From contig NBIV01000009.1 in assembly GCA_003194525.1 (NCBI GenBank), forward strand, positions 496,001 to 560,000: DNA of 64,000 nucleotides, written 5' to 3'. Within the stretch, counting starts at the first letter, position 1; each line of letters begins with the position of its first letter. A program made the translations under genes and the position numbers. Below, in pieces: positions 31,231-42,713 of the stretch. The stretch comes from Gracilariopsis chorda. Taxonomy: Eukaryota; Rhodophyta; Florideophyceae; Gracilariales; Gracilariaceae. Under the pieces are notes generated by a model. It did not search any database. It saw only the letters and a list, made by a program, of their open reading frames with translations, and had not been told where the DNA came from.

Positions 31231-34200
31231 GTTGGAGTTAGGGAGTTAGTTGTAGGGGTTAATCCGCAAAGTAAGGATGGGCTCCGAAAAAAAAAAAAAC
31301 TTGCCCCAACACCGTTTGAGTTCGAGGTAAGTTCAAAGGGATTGCATAGAAAGCTTTCTACTCGACGCACGGTTCAAGACACGATAGGCAGGGGACGGCT
31401 GTTCCCGACGGCGGGGCAAACGCTGCTCCCTTCTCTGGGCTGACATCTCCGATTAATTCAGAAATCTGTAATTGTACGAGAAACGAACTAATTACATGCC
31501 GCAAATGGGTGGGATCAAGGACTGCCCAAGGCTCGTGGTACATCAAAATTTGTTAATTTAATTACGAGCTGTAGACCGATATTCTAAAAGGCTCGTTGAT
31601 CTCCAAAAATGAAAATGAGCTTCGGCAAGTGTATGAAGGAGCTCGTATGCCTCTACACCCACTCTTCCACCGGTAAGTAGGCGTGACACGGCTTCGCTGA
31701 CGGCGATGCGTTACGGAGGTACCGTACCGAAGGTACCTGTCGCTTCCCATCTGGATGGAAGGACGTGTCGGAAGTTACACCTTGGTACTGCCTACTATTT
31801 CCCCAGGTCCTTTGTGCTTCTGCAAAATGCTGGCGTTCTCGACGGCGTATGATACGTGATGTTCACTCCGGTCGCGGTCGATTACCGGAGCCCTGATGAT
31901 TCAGATCGCATCCAGTTTTGGAACAACTCGCCTGCAATGACTCGTTCTCATAGCGATACCCTTAAACAGGATCCTGGTCGGGGCAGTAAGGAAGCGTCGA
32001 ATTCTACGTTCGATGATATCATCCAACACCGCACGAGAGCGGATGCAAGAAGTGCTGTTTTTATCAGATGGGTTTTCGAAAGCGTAGACCAACAAAAATG
32101 GCTTTATCGTCAATAAGATAGCAGACAAGGGAAAGGTAGGTGAAGGATTATAAGGATTGCCAACCCTTACTCTTTGATACATACGCAAAAAAGCTATACT
32201 TATAACCCTTACAATCGCGTATTGCAGTGTTGCGTATCATAACATGGTAAGAGCTCCGACATTGCGAGCTCCGAACGGTGTATGAACGCGATGCCGCAGC
32301 CTCGAAGGCTCGGCTGCGGGTGCCGCACAGTTATCAGCAATCATGAACTCTTGACTTATTCCGCTGTTGCGACTGAATCTACCGCTTACGCTTGATGCAC
32401 AATCGACGGCTATTCTTGTTACCCATGTAGCTTTCAGTGGTACGTCGTATGGCCGCAATGAGACATTCGGCGCCCATAGTTTCGCGAACTGGGGAAGGTA
32501 GGTTAACCCTTCAACCGAAGGATGGCCCTTTAGCGCTCACCACCCTTGGGCATTAGCGATTGTAAGTCTTTCTATGAGGTAAACCGTTTGTGGAGTTCGC
32601 ACTGATTTGTTAACAAGTTCACTGATTCAGTTACAAAACTTACGTGCAACATCCACTGTTGACTCAGCAGTGTTGACTTACTCTTTAACCTGACAGTAAC
32701 CGTAGCGGGGTACGCCAAGCGACTTCTAGTTTGTAGATTCTGTCTGCGGTTCCTTTGGAACCGTTGTAAAAGGCCGCAAGGTGGCTCTTATGTTTCAAGC
32801 AACAATCCAAACGATATGGTTGCTTCCAATCGTGACGCCTTAATTGACAGTTTGCGTGACAAATAACTCGTGTTGCGCCAATTTCATGCACTTGCCTGAA
32901 CAAAAACCTGACCCACGGCAACTCTTCAACTTCATAGGCTCTCAGCTTCAACCTTACGAAAGAGTTGACCACCTGAGAACAACTAGATATTGTCTGAGGT
33001 GCAACCAACGGCGGATCAGATTACACCAATGTAACATTCGGAATGTTCGTCACAGCTTTCTTGCTTTTAGACTTCGTATTCAAAATTATAATACCTTAAA
33101 CAAATCCTGATTCATTTATGTAGCAAGCTAGTATTCTATCCCTGGCAACCGGGTAGAGGTCAAAAAGAGTTAATTTCGAACACCCTCATGACCTTGAAAT
33201 ATGTCAAGTTTTGCTTAGCTTTTGGTACGCCAGCATTGAGGGTAAACAAAGAAGGGGTTAATTTAGGACGAAGAGGAGCTTGGACGCTTTATCATCTTTT
33301 GAAACTTGCATTCTATTTTTTCATAAGCGCACTGACTATTGTAAATTTAAACCGTAACAGAGAAAAATATTGTAAGACTAGTTTATTTAAGCGCAGTAAA
33401 AATGAAAGAAAACGCGTAAAGAAAACGAAAAGCACACAAAGAAAAACAAGTAGATACTGTCAAGCAGAAAAACTAAAATATAATCATTGTAGCGTGAAAA
33501 TGCAAACCCCAAAATCTAGGCAACAATTAGTTTGCAGTAAACAAAGGCATACAACACCTTTTTTTGGCTTTTTTAGGTGTAAATTAGGGATCATGCGGAA
33601 ATGACACATTGGCCTATTAATGCATGCGCTAGATTCATACATGTGAATAATCCATGCAAAATAATAGATTAAATATCATAAAACAGGTCTATCACATAAT
33701 CCTTTTGCCTTTTCTAAACCACTTCTGCAAACGCAAGACAAATAGAAATCTGCCGTTATTTTGTGCGACTATCTTCACAAAAAGGTTATAATACGGAAAC
33801 GTTCGTTCCAAAACTGGTATTTTGTGGCACAATAGAGAAACTTTCATATTATAATGATTTGAAAAATAAGAATGAATACAAACAGTTTTATATTAATTGG
33901 AGCATACATGAAGCTTTTGTGGTGTCCAAAAACTAACAAGTCAATGGTCAAGTGCAAATTATCAAATGGTACTTTTTTAAGCAAACATAATATGCAAATT
34001 TGTAAACCATTGCAATGAAGACATAAAACGTTAAATTATGTCCAATTTCTGCGATGCTCGTGAGCGAGAGAACACCGAATGACGTTTGAGATCTTTTTTT
34101 GCTAGGAATGACCCCAGATACTTAGATCCGTGCAAGAAATGGCACATTGTTTTTGGTTTGTAGGACCGAAGTAGCCAGTTGTGACTTGCGAAGGAAGTTT

Positions 34201-34561
34201 AAAAAGAAAATCTGGTATTCAGAATAGAACTGTGGGTTTGTGAATGTTTTCGAAAATTGTAAATTTTTCAGATCATTACTACGTGAAAATAAGGGCTATG
34301 GACAATTTGAAAGCCATCCCGTAAAGATTATAAGAAAGGAAAACTGAGTCACGAGAGTAGTGCCAGATGTAAACGGCAGTGCCAATGAGTAACCCCTATA
34401 CAAAGGCAAAAACAAAAATAGTTGAATTAACAGTCGAAATTCTGTAGTTGTTTACCCAGGCAAGGAAGATACACTTTCCGTAGGTTACGGAACTTCTATC
34501 CAAGGAATGGTAGAGAAAACGTGAAGGCGACGAGGTCTCCAGTCAACCCCTCAGATTCGGT
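31231..34561. other. gene-free, repeat-degraded region
   Basis: No supported gene. Around 31717-31738 a short inverted repeat GGTACC...GGTACC occurs. From about 33040 the DNA becomes AT-rich. Short frames on both strands show no convincing domains. Confidence 0.45.
33040..34460. other. AT-rich block of foreign composition
   Basis: Composition here is about two-thirds A+T by eye, against roughly half in the flanks. One open frame (33188-33604, 138 codons) is Lys-rich as expected from AT-rich DNA and has no recognisable domain. It could be an organellar insertion or an unrelated transposon. Confidence 0.4.
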
Positions 34562-34800
34562 TTTCTTGTTGGGGAAGGTTTAAATGTCCGACAGCAACTC
34601 GGCGGCGCATTAATTACTACCCATCCCAGAATTGGGTGTGAAATACTAAGTACAATTAACTAATATTACTCTACATTGTTGGTTGATGCCCACTACTGTA
34701 CCCAACCACCAATTAACTTTTCCCTCTCTTACTTGTCACCTCCACTATTAGTGGTCGTATTACATGCAATGATTACATCACTGCAGCATTCGGGAAATCA
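34562..34800 (+). repeat. partial copy (R1) of the TGGGGAAG repeat
   Basis: Starts at TTGTTGGGGAAGGTTTA and shares ordered blocks (TGGGTGTGAAA, CCCACTACTG, CCAACC) with the reverse complement of 40030-40200. It is a fragment of the ~720-bp repeat at 36409 and 40000-40748. Confidence 0.5.
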
Positions 34801-35286
34801 ACGAAGTGCCAAAACGTCTTCTCTGAGGGCGTTGAACTACAGTCCATAATCAGGTTGTAGAACAGTTGCCGACGAAAAATTGAAGCTTTGAATAAGACAT
34901 AGATCCAGCGCTTCTACACCATGTTCGTCCACCAACTTGTTTGTTGACCCAATGAGCATTTTACTGAGATTCTCATCCTTCCTGCGTCTTAACGTGAGCC
35001 AATTCCACGGTAACTGGTAGGCGGTTTGCATCCATTTGTAGATCCGAGTTGTAGTAGAGCGTAATTAGATCTTGTTTTGCATGCCATAGATTTTAAGAGC
35101 GATGCAAAAGCCGTATCGTCGGCTTGGTGTACTTGTTTGGTGAGAGATAGGGCTTTATGTCAGCAAACATTCGTAAATCACTCTTCCATACCAACTCTTT
35201 GAGAACTTTTGTGTTCACACATCTTACATTTTTGCTCGGCCCAGCCGCCATGTGTACACCTGCTGTACAGTTGGAAGCAGGTTGGA

Positions 35287-35585
35287 TTAAACGCCAGATG
35301 AAATGGTCGTCAAGCCCCCAGACGGAGATGGGTTTCTCATTCTACTGCCCTGGATATCTTTCAGCAACACATCCGTGAGCCCAAAAAGGGTTCGTGAAAG
35401 CATGCATTCAGTGTCTAAGAAGAGCAGTTGTATATCGCGAAGCAGCTCCGCATATTGAGTTCGAGGATTGTATTTAGACAAAATAGCTGTACGGCTGCGT
35501 GTCCTGTCCTTATCTTCCACGCCCAGTACAAGAAAGCATGGTAACGTGCGGCCACCTTCCTACAACCACGCAGCACTGTCTGTTA
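35287..35585 (-). pseudogene. PIF1/Helitron-type helicase relic
   Basis: On the minus strand, translation gives the helicase segment SAAW-L-stop-EGGRTLPCF, then AELLRDIQLLFLDTECMLSR and LTDVLLKDIQGS. These match, in order, the AA-x-LL-x-GGRT and Walker B (normally LIIxDE) regions of PIF1-family helicases carried by Helitrons. A TAG at 35560-35562 interrupts it and the Walker B Asp-Glu has become Asp-Thr. Upstream P-loop and downstream motifs are not recognisable in place. A possible QLPW remnant at 34837-35031 on the same strand is weaker. Confidence 0.6.
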
Positions 35586-36197
35586 TAGCAGTCATTTTCG
35601 TCTAACATTGCTCCTGACTCCGTGATACTGTGAAGGAAGTTGAGCACTTATATCTTTCCAATGCCTGCGTATACCTGCAGAAAACCAACTTCTCTGTGTG
35701 GAGCAATATCACTAGGCGGGAGATCTCTCAAGTTGTTCGCTGCTTTGGTCCCTTACGAGGTAGACACAGCGACAGGCCACCCCGTACCACACGGTGTTCG
35801 GTTGTCAAGCCGAGGTGGCTCCCAGCTATACCGACGGATGACAATCCAAGCTGCTAACGAATTCACAACTGAATATAACGGATGAGTCTCGTAACCGTAT
35901 GAGGACTTAGGGGGTCATCTTTCTCTTTTTCCGAATTGGTACCCTAAAGGTGTGGGACCATTTTCTGGTCTCCAGAAACCCAGCCACATCGTGCTTGCTA
36001 GGAACAACGTTCATCGATAAGCACGTGGGGGCCATGTTCCAACAGCGGAAATAAGTTGCTTTCCAGCCTTCCCGATCGTTTGCTCTACTTTTGGCAACCG
36101 CAAGGTTTCAAACCAATACCGTTCACGAGTCTTTTCCAACAACGGACAATTCGATCTCTATAAGATTCGAGTAGTCCAAGCAGTCAATATACCACTT
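35586..36197. other. spacer between PIF1 relic and Gypsy pol fragment
   Basis: No supported gene. Probably degraded transposon sequence; short frames on the plus strand have no recognised domain. Confidence 0.4.
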
Positions 36198-36385
36198 ATG
36201 ACCCAAGCCGAAGTTCAAGTAACTACAAACGCTGGAGGGCTTTCACTCCTCGAACTTAATCCAAAAATGGTCAAAAAGCGCCTCATGCTCATGGCCAACT
36301 GCCTTATGGAACTAATACCGAAGCTGTCATTTCGAGTACTTCTTTCTAACTTCGGAAATGCACCCATCTATTTAGAAAGAACACC
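36198..36385 (+). pseudogene. Ty3/Gypsy pol fragment (region between protease and reverse transcriptase)
   Basis: The short frame contains LMLMANCLMELIPKLSFRV and then LLSNFGNAPIYL. This is the pattern of the linker that joins protease to reverse transcriptase in Gypsy polyproteins (L-V-A-N-G ... FRVLVANF ... P-x-x-L). The expected reverse transcriptase resumes only at about 37.4 kb, after an inserted repeat, so the element is broken. Confidence 0.55.
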
Positions 36386-36408
36386 ATTCTCGTCCCCGCT
36401 ATGCCGGT

Positions 36409-37130
36409 GGTGCAATGCCCGGTGATGGGAAAACACGCCGAAGACGTTCGGGATCTTCCTGTCACGAGGGTAGCCCAGCGAAAGAGCCCTTATAGGGATG
36501 ACACGACGAAGTCGGGTGTAAACCGAGGTCAACCTTTGCGACTAGCGCAGGAACGTGAATAGGTAAACCTGTAACACAGTGCAATACTCCGGTGAGGAGG
36601 GATGACTCCACACAGGGGCGCACACACAACAGATGTCGGTATGAGCTGCGGATAGCGGGAACTATCCTAAATAGGAAAGGGGAAATATAAAGGAATATGA
36701 GGGGAATGGGACAAAGGAAAGGGACGACAACGAGTCACGCGAGTGGCTCGGGGGAGGCCCGGCACTGCCGAGAAATATACCGTATACACGGACGAAACCA
36801 CAACAATGGGAAAAATCCTCAAGAGGGGTATCTTGGCGAGCAAGGTGGTTGAGCACACCGTAGGCAACGGGATATCTCTCCTAAATGGAGTGGAGTACCG
36901 CCGAAGGCGAATTAGCTCAGAGCCAAGTTCTTGCAGTAGAACACCCTTGGTGGGGAAGATTTAATGGTGCGGCGGCCGCGAGGCCGGCGCACTAAGTAGT
37001 GTAGCTTCTCTAGTGTAATAACTAACTAAATAGATAATTAAATAAATATATAACAACCACCCGTTCACTATCTATCCTTGCCTGCAACCCTTGCCAACGC
37101 CCGTGTTCCACGTGCACCACTGGTGTACCA
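36409..37130 (+). repeat. ~720-bp dispersed repeat (R2), putative non-autonomous LTR-type element
   Basis: Begins GGTGCAATGCCC and shares many ordered blocks with the reverse complement of 40748-40000: GACGTTCGGGATCTTCCT, CACGAGG, GCGCAGG, CTGCCG, the TGGGGAAG block near 36950 and GTGTTCCACGTG near the end. Overall similarity by eye is about two-thirds. It lies between two pieces of one Gypsy pol gene, so it probably inserted there. No coding capacity. Confidence 0.6.
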
Positions 37131-37265
37131 GGCCAACTCCTGCTCGCAGGCAGTGCCACCTGGCACTGGTAAAAGTCATGTATGAACATGTATGAAAGCC
37201 GGTGCGACCGGGAAAATTAACAAGTCCCCGGATGTCCCTCTTACGAGGCATGCTCTTCAATGCCC

Positions 37266-38312
37266 ATCCCGGTTGCCTTACCTTCCCCGTCCCTACTCTT
37301 TGAGGACGACGACACAAAAAGGGGGGAGCTCATCCCCTTCCAACCAAGCAAGAACATAAGTTCGACGTGGTCAAACCCGAAGTATGGAAAAGCAAGTCCG
37401 TATAGGAGAAGAATACGAGAACGAAGGGGAAAGAATTACCGACTTTCTCGAACCTTTTGCGGATGTTTGGGATGGGCACCTGGGCTCCATCTCTATCTCC
37501 AAACACCGCATACACCTGGAAGGGGTTCAAAGCACTTCTTCCAGATGCCTTACCGAGAGGGACAAGAACGGCGCGAACTGGAAAGAAAAGAGGTAAAGAA
37601 GCCACGCTGTGCAGTTGTAATAGAGCCCTCGTCTACCAAATGGGCAAGTACGGTCGTGTTCGCGACAAAAACTAATGACACTCTACGCTTCTGCGCGGAT
37701 TATCGTCACATTAATGCGTTGAATTTCTGGAATGCTTACCCCATACTAGTAGACGAGTTTGCCGCATGGAGCACAGCCAGTATCCGTCCGCAACAGGACC
37801 AAGACTATCTGATAACGAAATGTGACAAGCTTTGTAATGCCAAGAATCCTAATGGTGATCCTTCCTGCCCAACTGATGTTCGAGGTGCAAAGCACAATGC
37901 ACGAAATATTCAATGCACTATTGCAGAAAAGCGCCTTGAAAATGACATAAATGCATCTACAGAATCCAGTGATAACTCAGATGAAGAGAAAAATGAGACG
38001 GACGAAGGAACTGTTGGTGCACGGAAGAAGCGTCGCCCTATAGGACAGATTGGAGTCCATGGCAAGAAGCCCAAGACAGATGAGGTTCTAATAAAAAGTG
38101 TAGAGTCGATGACCGAGTTTATGGGAATTTTTGCCAACTCATTTGCTTCACCGGTGTCTGGTTTAAACGACCAAGAGGTAATGATCACGAATGTGGTCAA
38201 GAAATGTAACATTCGAGATGCATTGGTATCGGATCACCGAATGATAAGTTTAGTCGATGACGACATTCATAGTTTTCGGCTACAGTACCTGGCTGTCCAG
38301 CAAGGACTATGA
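37266..38312 (+). pseudogene. Ty3/Gypsy reverse transcriptase relic fused to an unknown acidic/basic tail
   Basis: In one frame LEPFADVWDGHLGSISISK and HRIHL (about 37440-37520) give the start of a Gypsy reverse transcriptase. A frameshift near 37520-37545 moves the match to the frame PYREGQERRELERKEVKK, VIEPSSTKWASTVVFATK and LRFCADYRHINALNFW, ending near YPI-x-VDE (about 37760). The catalytic YxDD region is absent. The same frame then continues for ~170 codons (37795-38312) into sequence unlike RT: an acidic Ser/Glu/Asp stretch, nuclear-signal-like KKRRP and KKPK, and a helical C-terminus. This junction is either a chimera or two unrelated remnants in frame. I do not recognise the tail. Confidence 0.6.
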
Positions 38313-39999
38313 GAGGAACCCTTTAATGTAGGAATGTGAACTACGAATAGTATATTCTGGTACTGTACTGGGCCTTCATTAATTATTAGTTTTGTTTTCA
38401 TATTTTTAAGGTAGTTAGTGGAGAGCCACCCATTTAGGCATTACAGTCAAACTACTGCATGGCTTCGTAGCCTAGTAAAGAGCGATCTGCCCAGGTGAGG
38501 GAGGCAAAGGCCAACCAACAACCAACTTCTTACCCCGGTGGTAAGCTGGAGGAATCCTAAGTCGCTAGCGAAAATAGAGCGCCTGCAGCACCAGTACCGG
38601 ACGGTATCTGAAGTACAACTTTCGTTCGGAGGATTTCCTCATATTCCTACCATCATTGGCTCTCTTTTCGCCCCTCTTTCTGGCATTGTGTGCCACTTTC
38701 TCAGGTACTCCTGTGCTGTACTCGATGCTGAGATCCCTGGACCCTCCGATCACTCGTCCGTTCGTGCACTCACGAGACATCACTGACTGGAACCCAAGCC
38801 TGTGTTTCTACCTAGTCACCCGCAAGGCGACGCCCGCTTATGCGGTTACTCTGTGGCTATCCAAGACCGTTACCGAGACCCTACAGTCAACGGTGGAATA
38901 CCAGAAGAAAGAAGTGAAATCTTTAGAGAAGGACGTGGCGCAGACCATGAATGACACAAAGCCAATGACAGCCGGCATGAACTTGCCTCTGCAGGTACTT
39001 GTTGTAAAGCTGTCTACTACGGGGAAAGCGAAAAATGTGCAGTAATGCAACTGGCCACAGAACGGAGAAAACCGCTGGACGTCCGCTCGCTGGCGCTCGC
39101 ATTCGCGCACTTGGCACCTCGGGCTGGGACAGCGCTTTATCGTGATTCTGTACTATCGTACGTAATGGTGATTTGATTTCGTTCCATTGTTCTTGTGAGA
39201 TTGTTCAATGAACGAACCGCAAGCTGTTTTATAATCAATTGTCTCTCTGTGTCGGCTGCTAGCGTCGATTCAAGTCGACAAAGAGGGTCTTTAACAGCTC
39301 ATATAGCCAACTCAGCACTTTGTCTTTCGCTGGGCAGAATACGTTGTAGAATGAGGTCGATTGCAGCGACTTCCCGTGATTAGGATATATCCGCATTTTC
39401 GTTGGTCTTGCGTGCACGTATAATTTTCCCGTTTGTACAACTAGTACTTTTGACGAACGCTGAATCTTCTAGAATCGCGTGACCGGGTGAGGCTAATTCA
39501 TCGCTAAGTTTAGGATATTACAAGCCGGACAGTGTCGCCAGGTTTGTTTCATGCCAGCTTCCTGGAAATTGAATAGCTGTAGGAATCACTTCATCAAAGT
39601 AATTGAAGAAAAGTAAGTTTGTAACTTCGTTTTGCGGCGTATATCCCTCATACTACTCATTTTGGATATTAAAGTCTCCGTATTGTTGGGATTTGAACCT
39701 TCCATCATCAGATATTCCAAACACACCCTGAACAAGAGAACCAAACTTTCTTTTTGTTCTCGAGGAATGCAGCAGAGGTCTTTCTTTCTTCCATGGTGGG
39801 CTACTGGAACTTAAATAAAACGGCCTCTTTACTTCTTGCTGCCTTTAGAAATAAGATTAGAGCATAGTCGAGCCACGCACTTAATGTCGACAGTACGATG
39901 CCGATAGAGGTACAGAGTTATGAAGTGCAACGCCCTCAGGGAGGGATTCTTGGTACTTGATCGTTTTCCCGATATTATCGGTTGTGTAGTGTGTATATG
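38313..39999. other. repeat-rich spacer
   Basis: A 129-codon frame at 38656-39045 has a hydrophobic start and a short coiled-coil-like middle but no recognised domain, and I do not call it. Nothing else supported. Confidence 0.4.
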
Positions 40000-40748
40000 A
40001 ACTACGCCCCACAATGGTGGGTATGGACACGTGGGACACGGTTTTGGGTCAATGGGCGGTTGGCCACAGTAGTGGATGTTGCAACGAAATGTGGAGTATT
40101 TTAGTTAATATTATTTATTATTTTCACACCCATTTCTGGGAAGCTAGTACTTAGTGCGACGGCGCACTGCCGTCGCACCAGTAAACCTTCCCCAACAAGG
40201 GACCCCAACCTGGGGAATTGGCTCTAGTTGTTGCCGCTTGCGCGCGTGCTCTACTCCTCCTTGGAGGGAAACGCCGTAAACCACGGGACATCTAACCCCC
40301 TTGCACATCTAAAGAAGCCCATCCTTGGGAGTATAATTGTTCCAATCATATTGGTGTTTCGCCCTGTATAGGGAGTCCTGTCCACCGGCATTGCCGTATC
40401 TGTTCGTCGCTCTCGCGACTCACTTCGTCCTCTCTTCCTCCTCTTCGCCCTTCCTTTTCCCCCTTTTTAGGGTAGCACCTCCCGCTACCCGGGGCCCTCG
40501 TGTGCGCATCCGCTCACACACCCCCAATTACGTGGAAACATACCTCTACTGAGGATCACACCCCGCTCACGCGGATACCGATTCTTCGCCTTCACCTCCC
40601 TGCGCGAGTCGCGACAGGTGTTCCTGGTCTTACAAACCGGCTTCGCCGTGACACCTCTGGGAGGGCTCTACCCAACTGGGTTCACCTCGTGAGAGGAAGA
40701 TCCCGAACGTCTTTTGGTATTTTTCTCCTTTGGGGCATTGCACCACAA
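40000..40748 (-). repeat. inverted copy (R3) of the ~720-bp dispersed repeat
   Basis: On the minus strand it runs from GTGGTGCAATGCCCC (40734-40748) through GACGTTCGGGATCTTCCT to TTGTTGGGGAAGGTTTA (around 40180-40200) and on to GTGTCCCACGTG (about 40030). It keeps the same order of blocks as the repeat at 36409. It is not embedded in recognisable pol sequence. Confidence 0.6.
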
Positions 40749-41480
40749 GTTAGTATGCTTTAGAATTTGTTTTCAGAAAGCATGACACTATCCCAAGCAA
40801 GTCAGTCGACTTTAATAACAGTTTGTGTTCTTTTCTTGAGTTTGCGATGCGCAATGGACTGCTTTTTTTGTGTTCTTCTGGAGCTGCATGAAATAAAGGA
40901 AGCCTTTTCTCGACTGCGATTGCTTTTGTAAAGTTCATGGTTACAATGAAATCATCATCCGTGCCGTGCAAGAGAATTTCTTGCCATGGAGTGTGTTACG
41001 TGGTAAAATATGGGTGTAGTAGAGCACCCTGTTTGTGTTGCGCGCTATTGATGGCTCCAATTTGCTTTTGTTGAGGCTTGCAAACAGCCAGCAAAATCTT
41101 AAGCGTTATCGAGTAAGCGGGAACGCTGGCTGCGACTGCGCCTTTTTTCCGTTTGAATGCATCTGAGCACGTGAATATCTGATGGACGGTTTTGAATGGT
41201 GGCAGGACTCTCCGAGTACCCTTCGTGATTGCAAAATCTGGTATTTTGCACCCCAGAGTTTATGGTGCTGTGCATTTTATTATTGTCTCATATTTGAGCG
41301 TCCGTTTATCGGGTAATTCTTGCATGCACCCATTATTGTGCGAATAGCTACGTCCAACGACTGAAAGAAAGGCGGGAAGCAAGGCTGGAAGAAACTTTAC
41401 GTGCGAAAGATAGCGGAGGTGGTTCACTGGTCAAATGAACATATAAATCGCTGACAAAAATTCTTTGTTTTAGTTTACCA

Positions 41481-41535
41481 CAGCCTCTGAAAGTTCCTCT
41501 AAACGAATCTCGTTTCGAGATACTTTTAGAGGCTG
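41481..41535. repeat. nested inverted repeat
   Basis: CAGCCTCTGAAAGT at 41481-41494 pairs with ACTTTTAGAGGCTG at 41522-41535 (one mismatch). The enclosed loop carries a second hairpin, ATCTCG TTT CGAGAT. Confidence 0.6.
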
Positions 41536-41595
41536 CGCTAATGGTTTCCAGTTAAAGGTGTTTTACAGACGAAGTACAGATGCTTGACTCTAAAA

Positions 41596-41638
41596 TTCTG
41601 GCTCTAAATTTCTGGCTCTAAATTTCTGGCTCTAAATT
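41596..41638 (+). repeat. short tandem repeat, three TTCTGGCTCTAAAT units
   Basis: Three consecutive near-perfect copies with one-base spacing differences. Confidence 0.7.
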
Positions 41639-42369
41639 TCGTTTGAGAGGCACAATAAAGATGCTTTGAGGGACAGTGAAAACTGAACGGACAGTTTCAG
41701 GTCATCCGTTGGACTGGGCCACGTAGTCCATCCATTTTGTCGTGTGAAGGCGGTGCGTGTCTTCCCCGCGTCTTATCTTGTACGATCAAGATAGTGTAGG
41801 GCGCGGCGTTGAAATGTTTTAGATAGTAGGCAACGGACTGTTTGGGGCGCCAGCGTCTCTTCGCTACGCTACAAAGCTCTTCTCTAGAGAGAAACTTCTG
41901 ATACCCAAAAACCTGCTATCTTCCCCTTTGAGGTGAAGGAGCTGCGTAGGTAGCAGTATATTTATTGCGGAGATGCGCGCATCGTCAGCGGCTTACGCCG
42001 GCGTAAGCGGTGCAAATACACCTAAAAATATATCTCACTGGGTGGTTGTCTGCTTTTGCATAAATGGCACATCGACACATTTACTGCTGTATAAACACAT
42101 TAAAACGGAGGCTACAATGCTTCATGAAGCGGTCGCACTCCGTCTGCTTTGTAACTTTAGGGTGAGTCGGGCGATATGTAACGCTTGCTGTCTTTCAGGA
42201 TATGAGACGTGAGGCGAAAGTCGATGTAGGACAAGAGGTCTACTGCCTAGTAGGCAGTGCCTACCATTCAAAACGGCGAGTGCAAAGTGCAAGAGATTTC
42301 TTAGACATTGCAGGTAACTTTATGTCACGATAAACGATCTCGAGAATACAGAATAGTGATGCCTGCATA

Positions 42370-42429
42370 CGGCAGACAATCGGATGGGATGCAGACGGCA
42401 GACAGTCCGATGGGATGCAGACGGCAGAC
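42370..42429 (+). repeat. 26-bp tandem repeat, ~2.3 copies
   Basis: Units at 42370-42395 and 42396-42421 (CGGCAGACA..., GATGGGATGCAGA) differ at two positions. A partial third copy ends at 42429. It lies about 140 bp upstream of the AUDH-like TATA box. Confidence 0.8.
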
Positions 42430-42565
42430 TTATCGATTAATCAGCAAGCCCTCCACCCAGCTTTAAAGGGTAACTAATAAGGGATTAAACTGTGACGTGT
42501 TCTCGAGTTCAAAAAGATGTTAACATTTTGTCGAACATATACCTTTCTTACGACGAGATTCACTG

Positions 42566-42573
42566 TATATAAA
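42566..42573 (+). promoter_or_regulatory. TATA box of the AUDH-like gene
   Basis: TATATAAA lies 141 bases before the ATG at 42714. Transcription would start around 42595-42600, at the beginning of the 19-bp tandem repeat. Confidence 0.55.
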
Positions 42574-42595
42574 TGCTAGAAGTCTTCCTCGGATT

Positions 42596-42652
42596 GCAAC
42601 AGGTGTTGAAGTCCGCAACAGGTGTTGAAGTCCGCAACAGGTGTTGAAGTCC
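42596..42652 (+). repeat. 19-bp tandem repeat, three perfect copies, in the 5' UTR/initiator
   Basis: GCAACAGGTGTTGAAGTCC occurs three times without a mismatch (42596-42614, 42615-42633, 42634-42652). The perfect identity implies recent duplication or selection. Position relative to the TATA box suggests repeated initiators or a leader motif. Confidence 0.85.
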
Positions 42653-42713
42653 GCAAAAGCGTTACAGGTCTACCGCACTTCCCCATCTTCACCGCAGAAA
42701 GCGTATCCAGAAG

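Larger units (their letters stand above)
40749..42369. other. gene-free region upstream of the AUDH-like gene
   Basis: No supported gene. It contains a nested hairpin at 41481-41535 and a 14-15-bp tandem repeat (TTCTGGCTCTAAAT units) at about 41596-41638. Short hairpins also occur at 41940 and 42241. Confidence 0.45.

Noticed and set aside
32685-33008. Possible PIF1 C-terminal motif (FYNGSKGTADRIY) on the minus strand
   Set aside because: The match is short, and its position relative to the Walker B relic and the QLPW fragment is in the wrong order.
33188-33604. 138-codon Lys-rich frame
   Set aside because: Amino acid content simply reflects AT-rich DNA; no known domain.
38656-39045. 129-codon frame with hydrophobic start
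   Set aside because: No domain, located in a transposon graveyard, no supporting promoter or neighbour.
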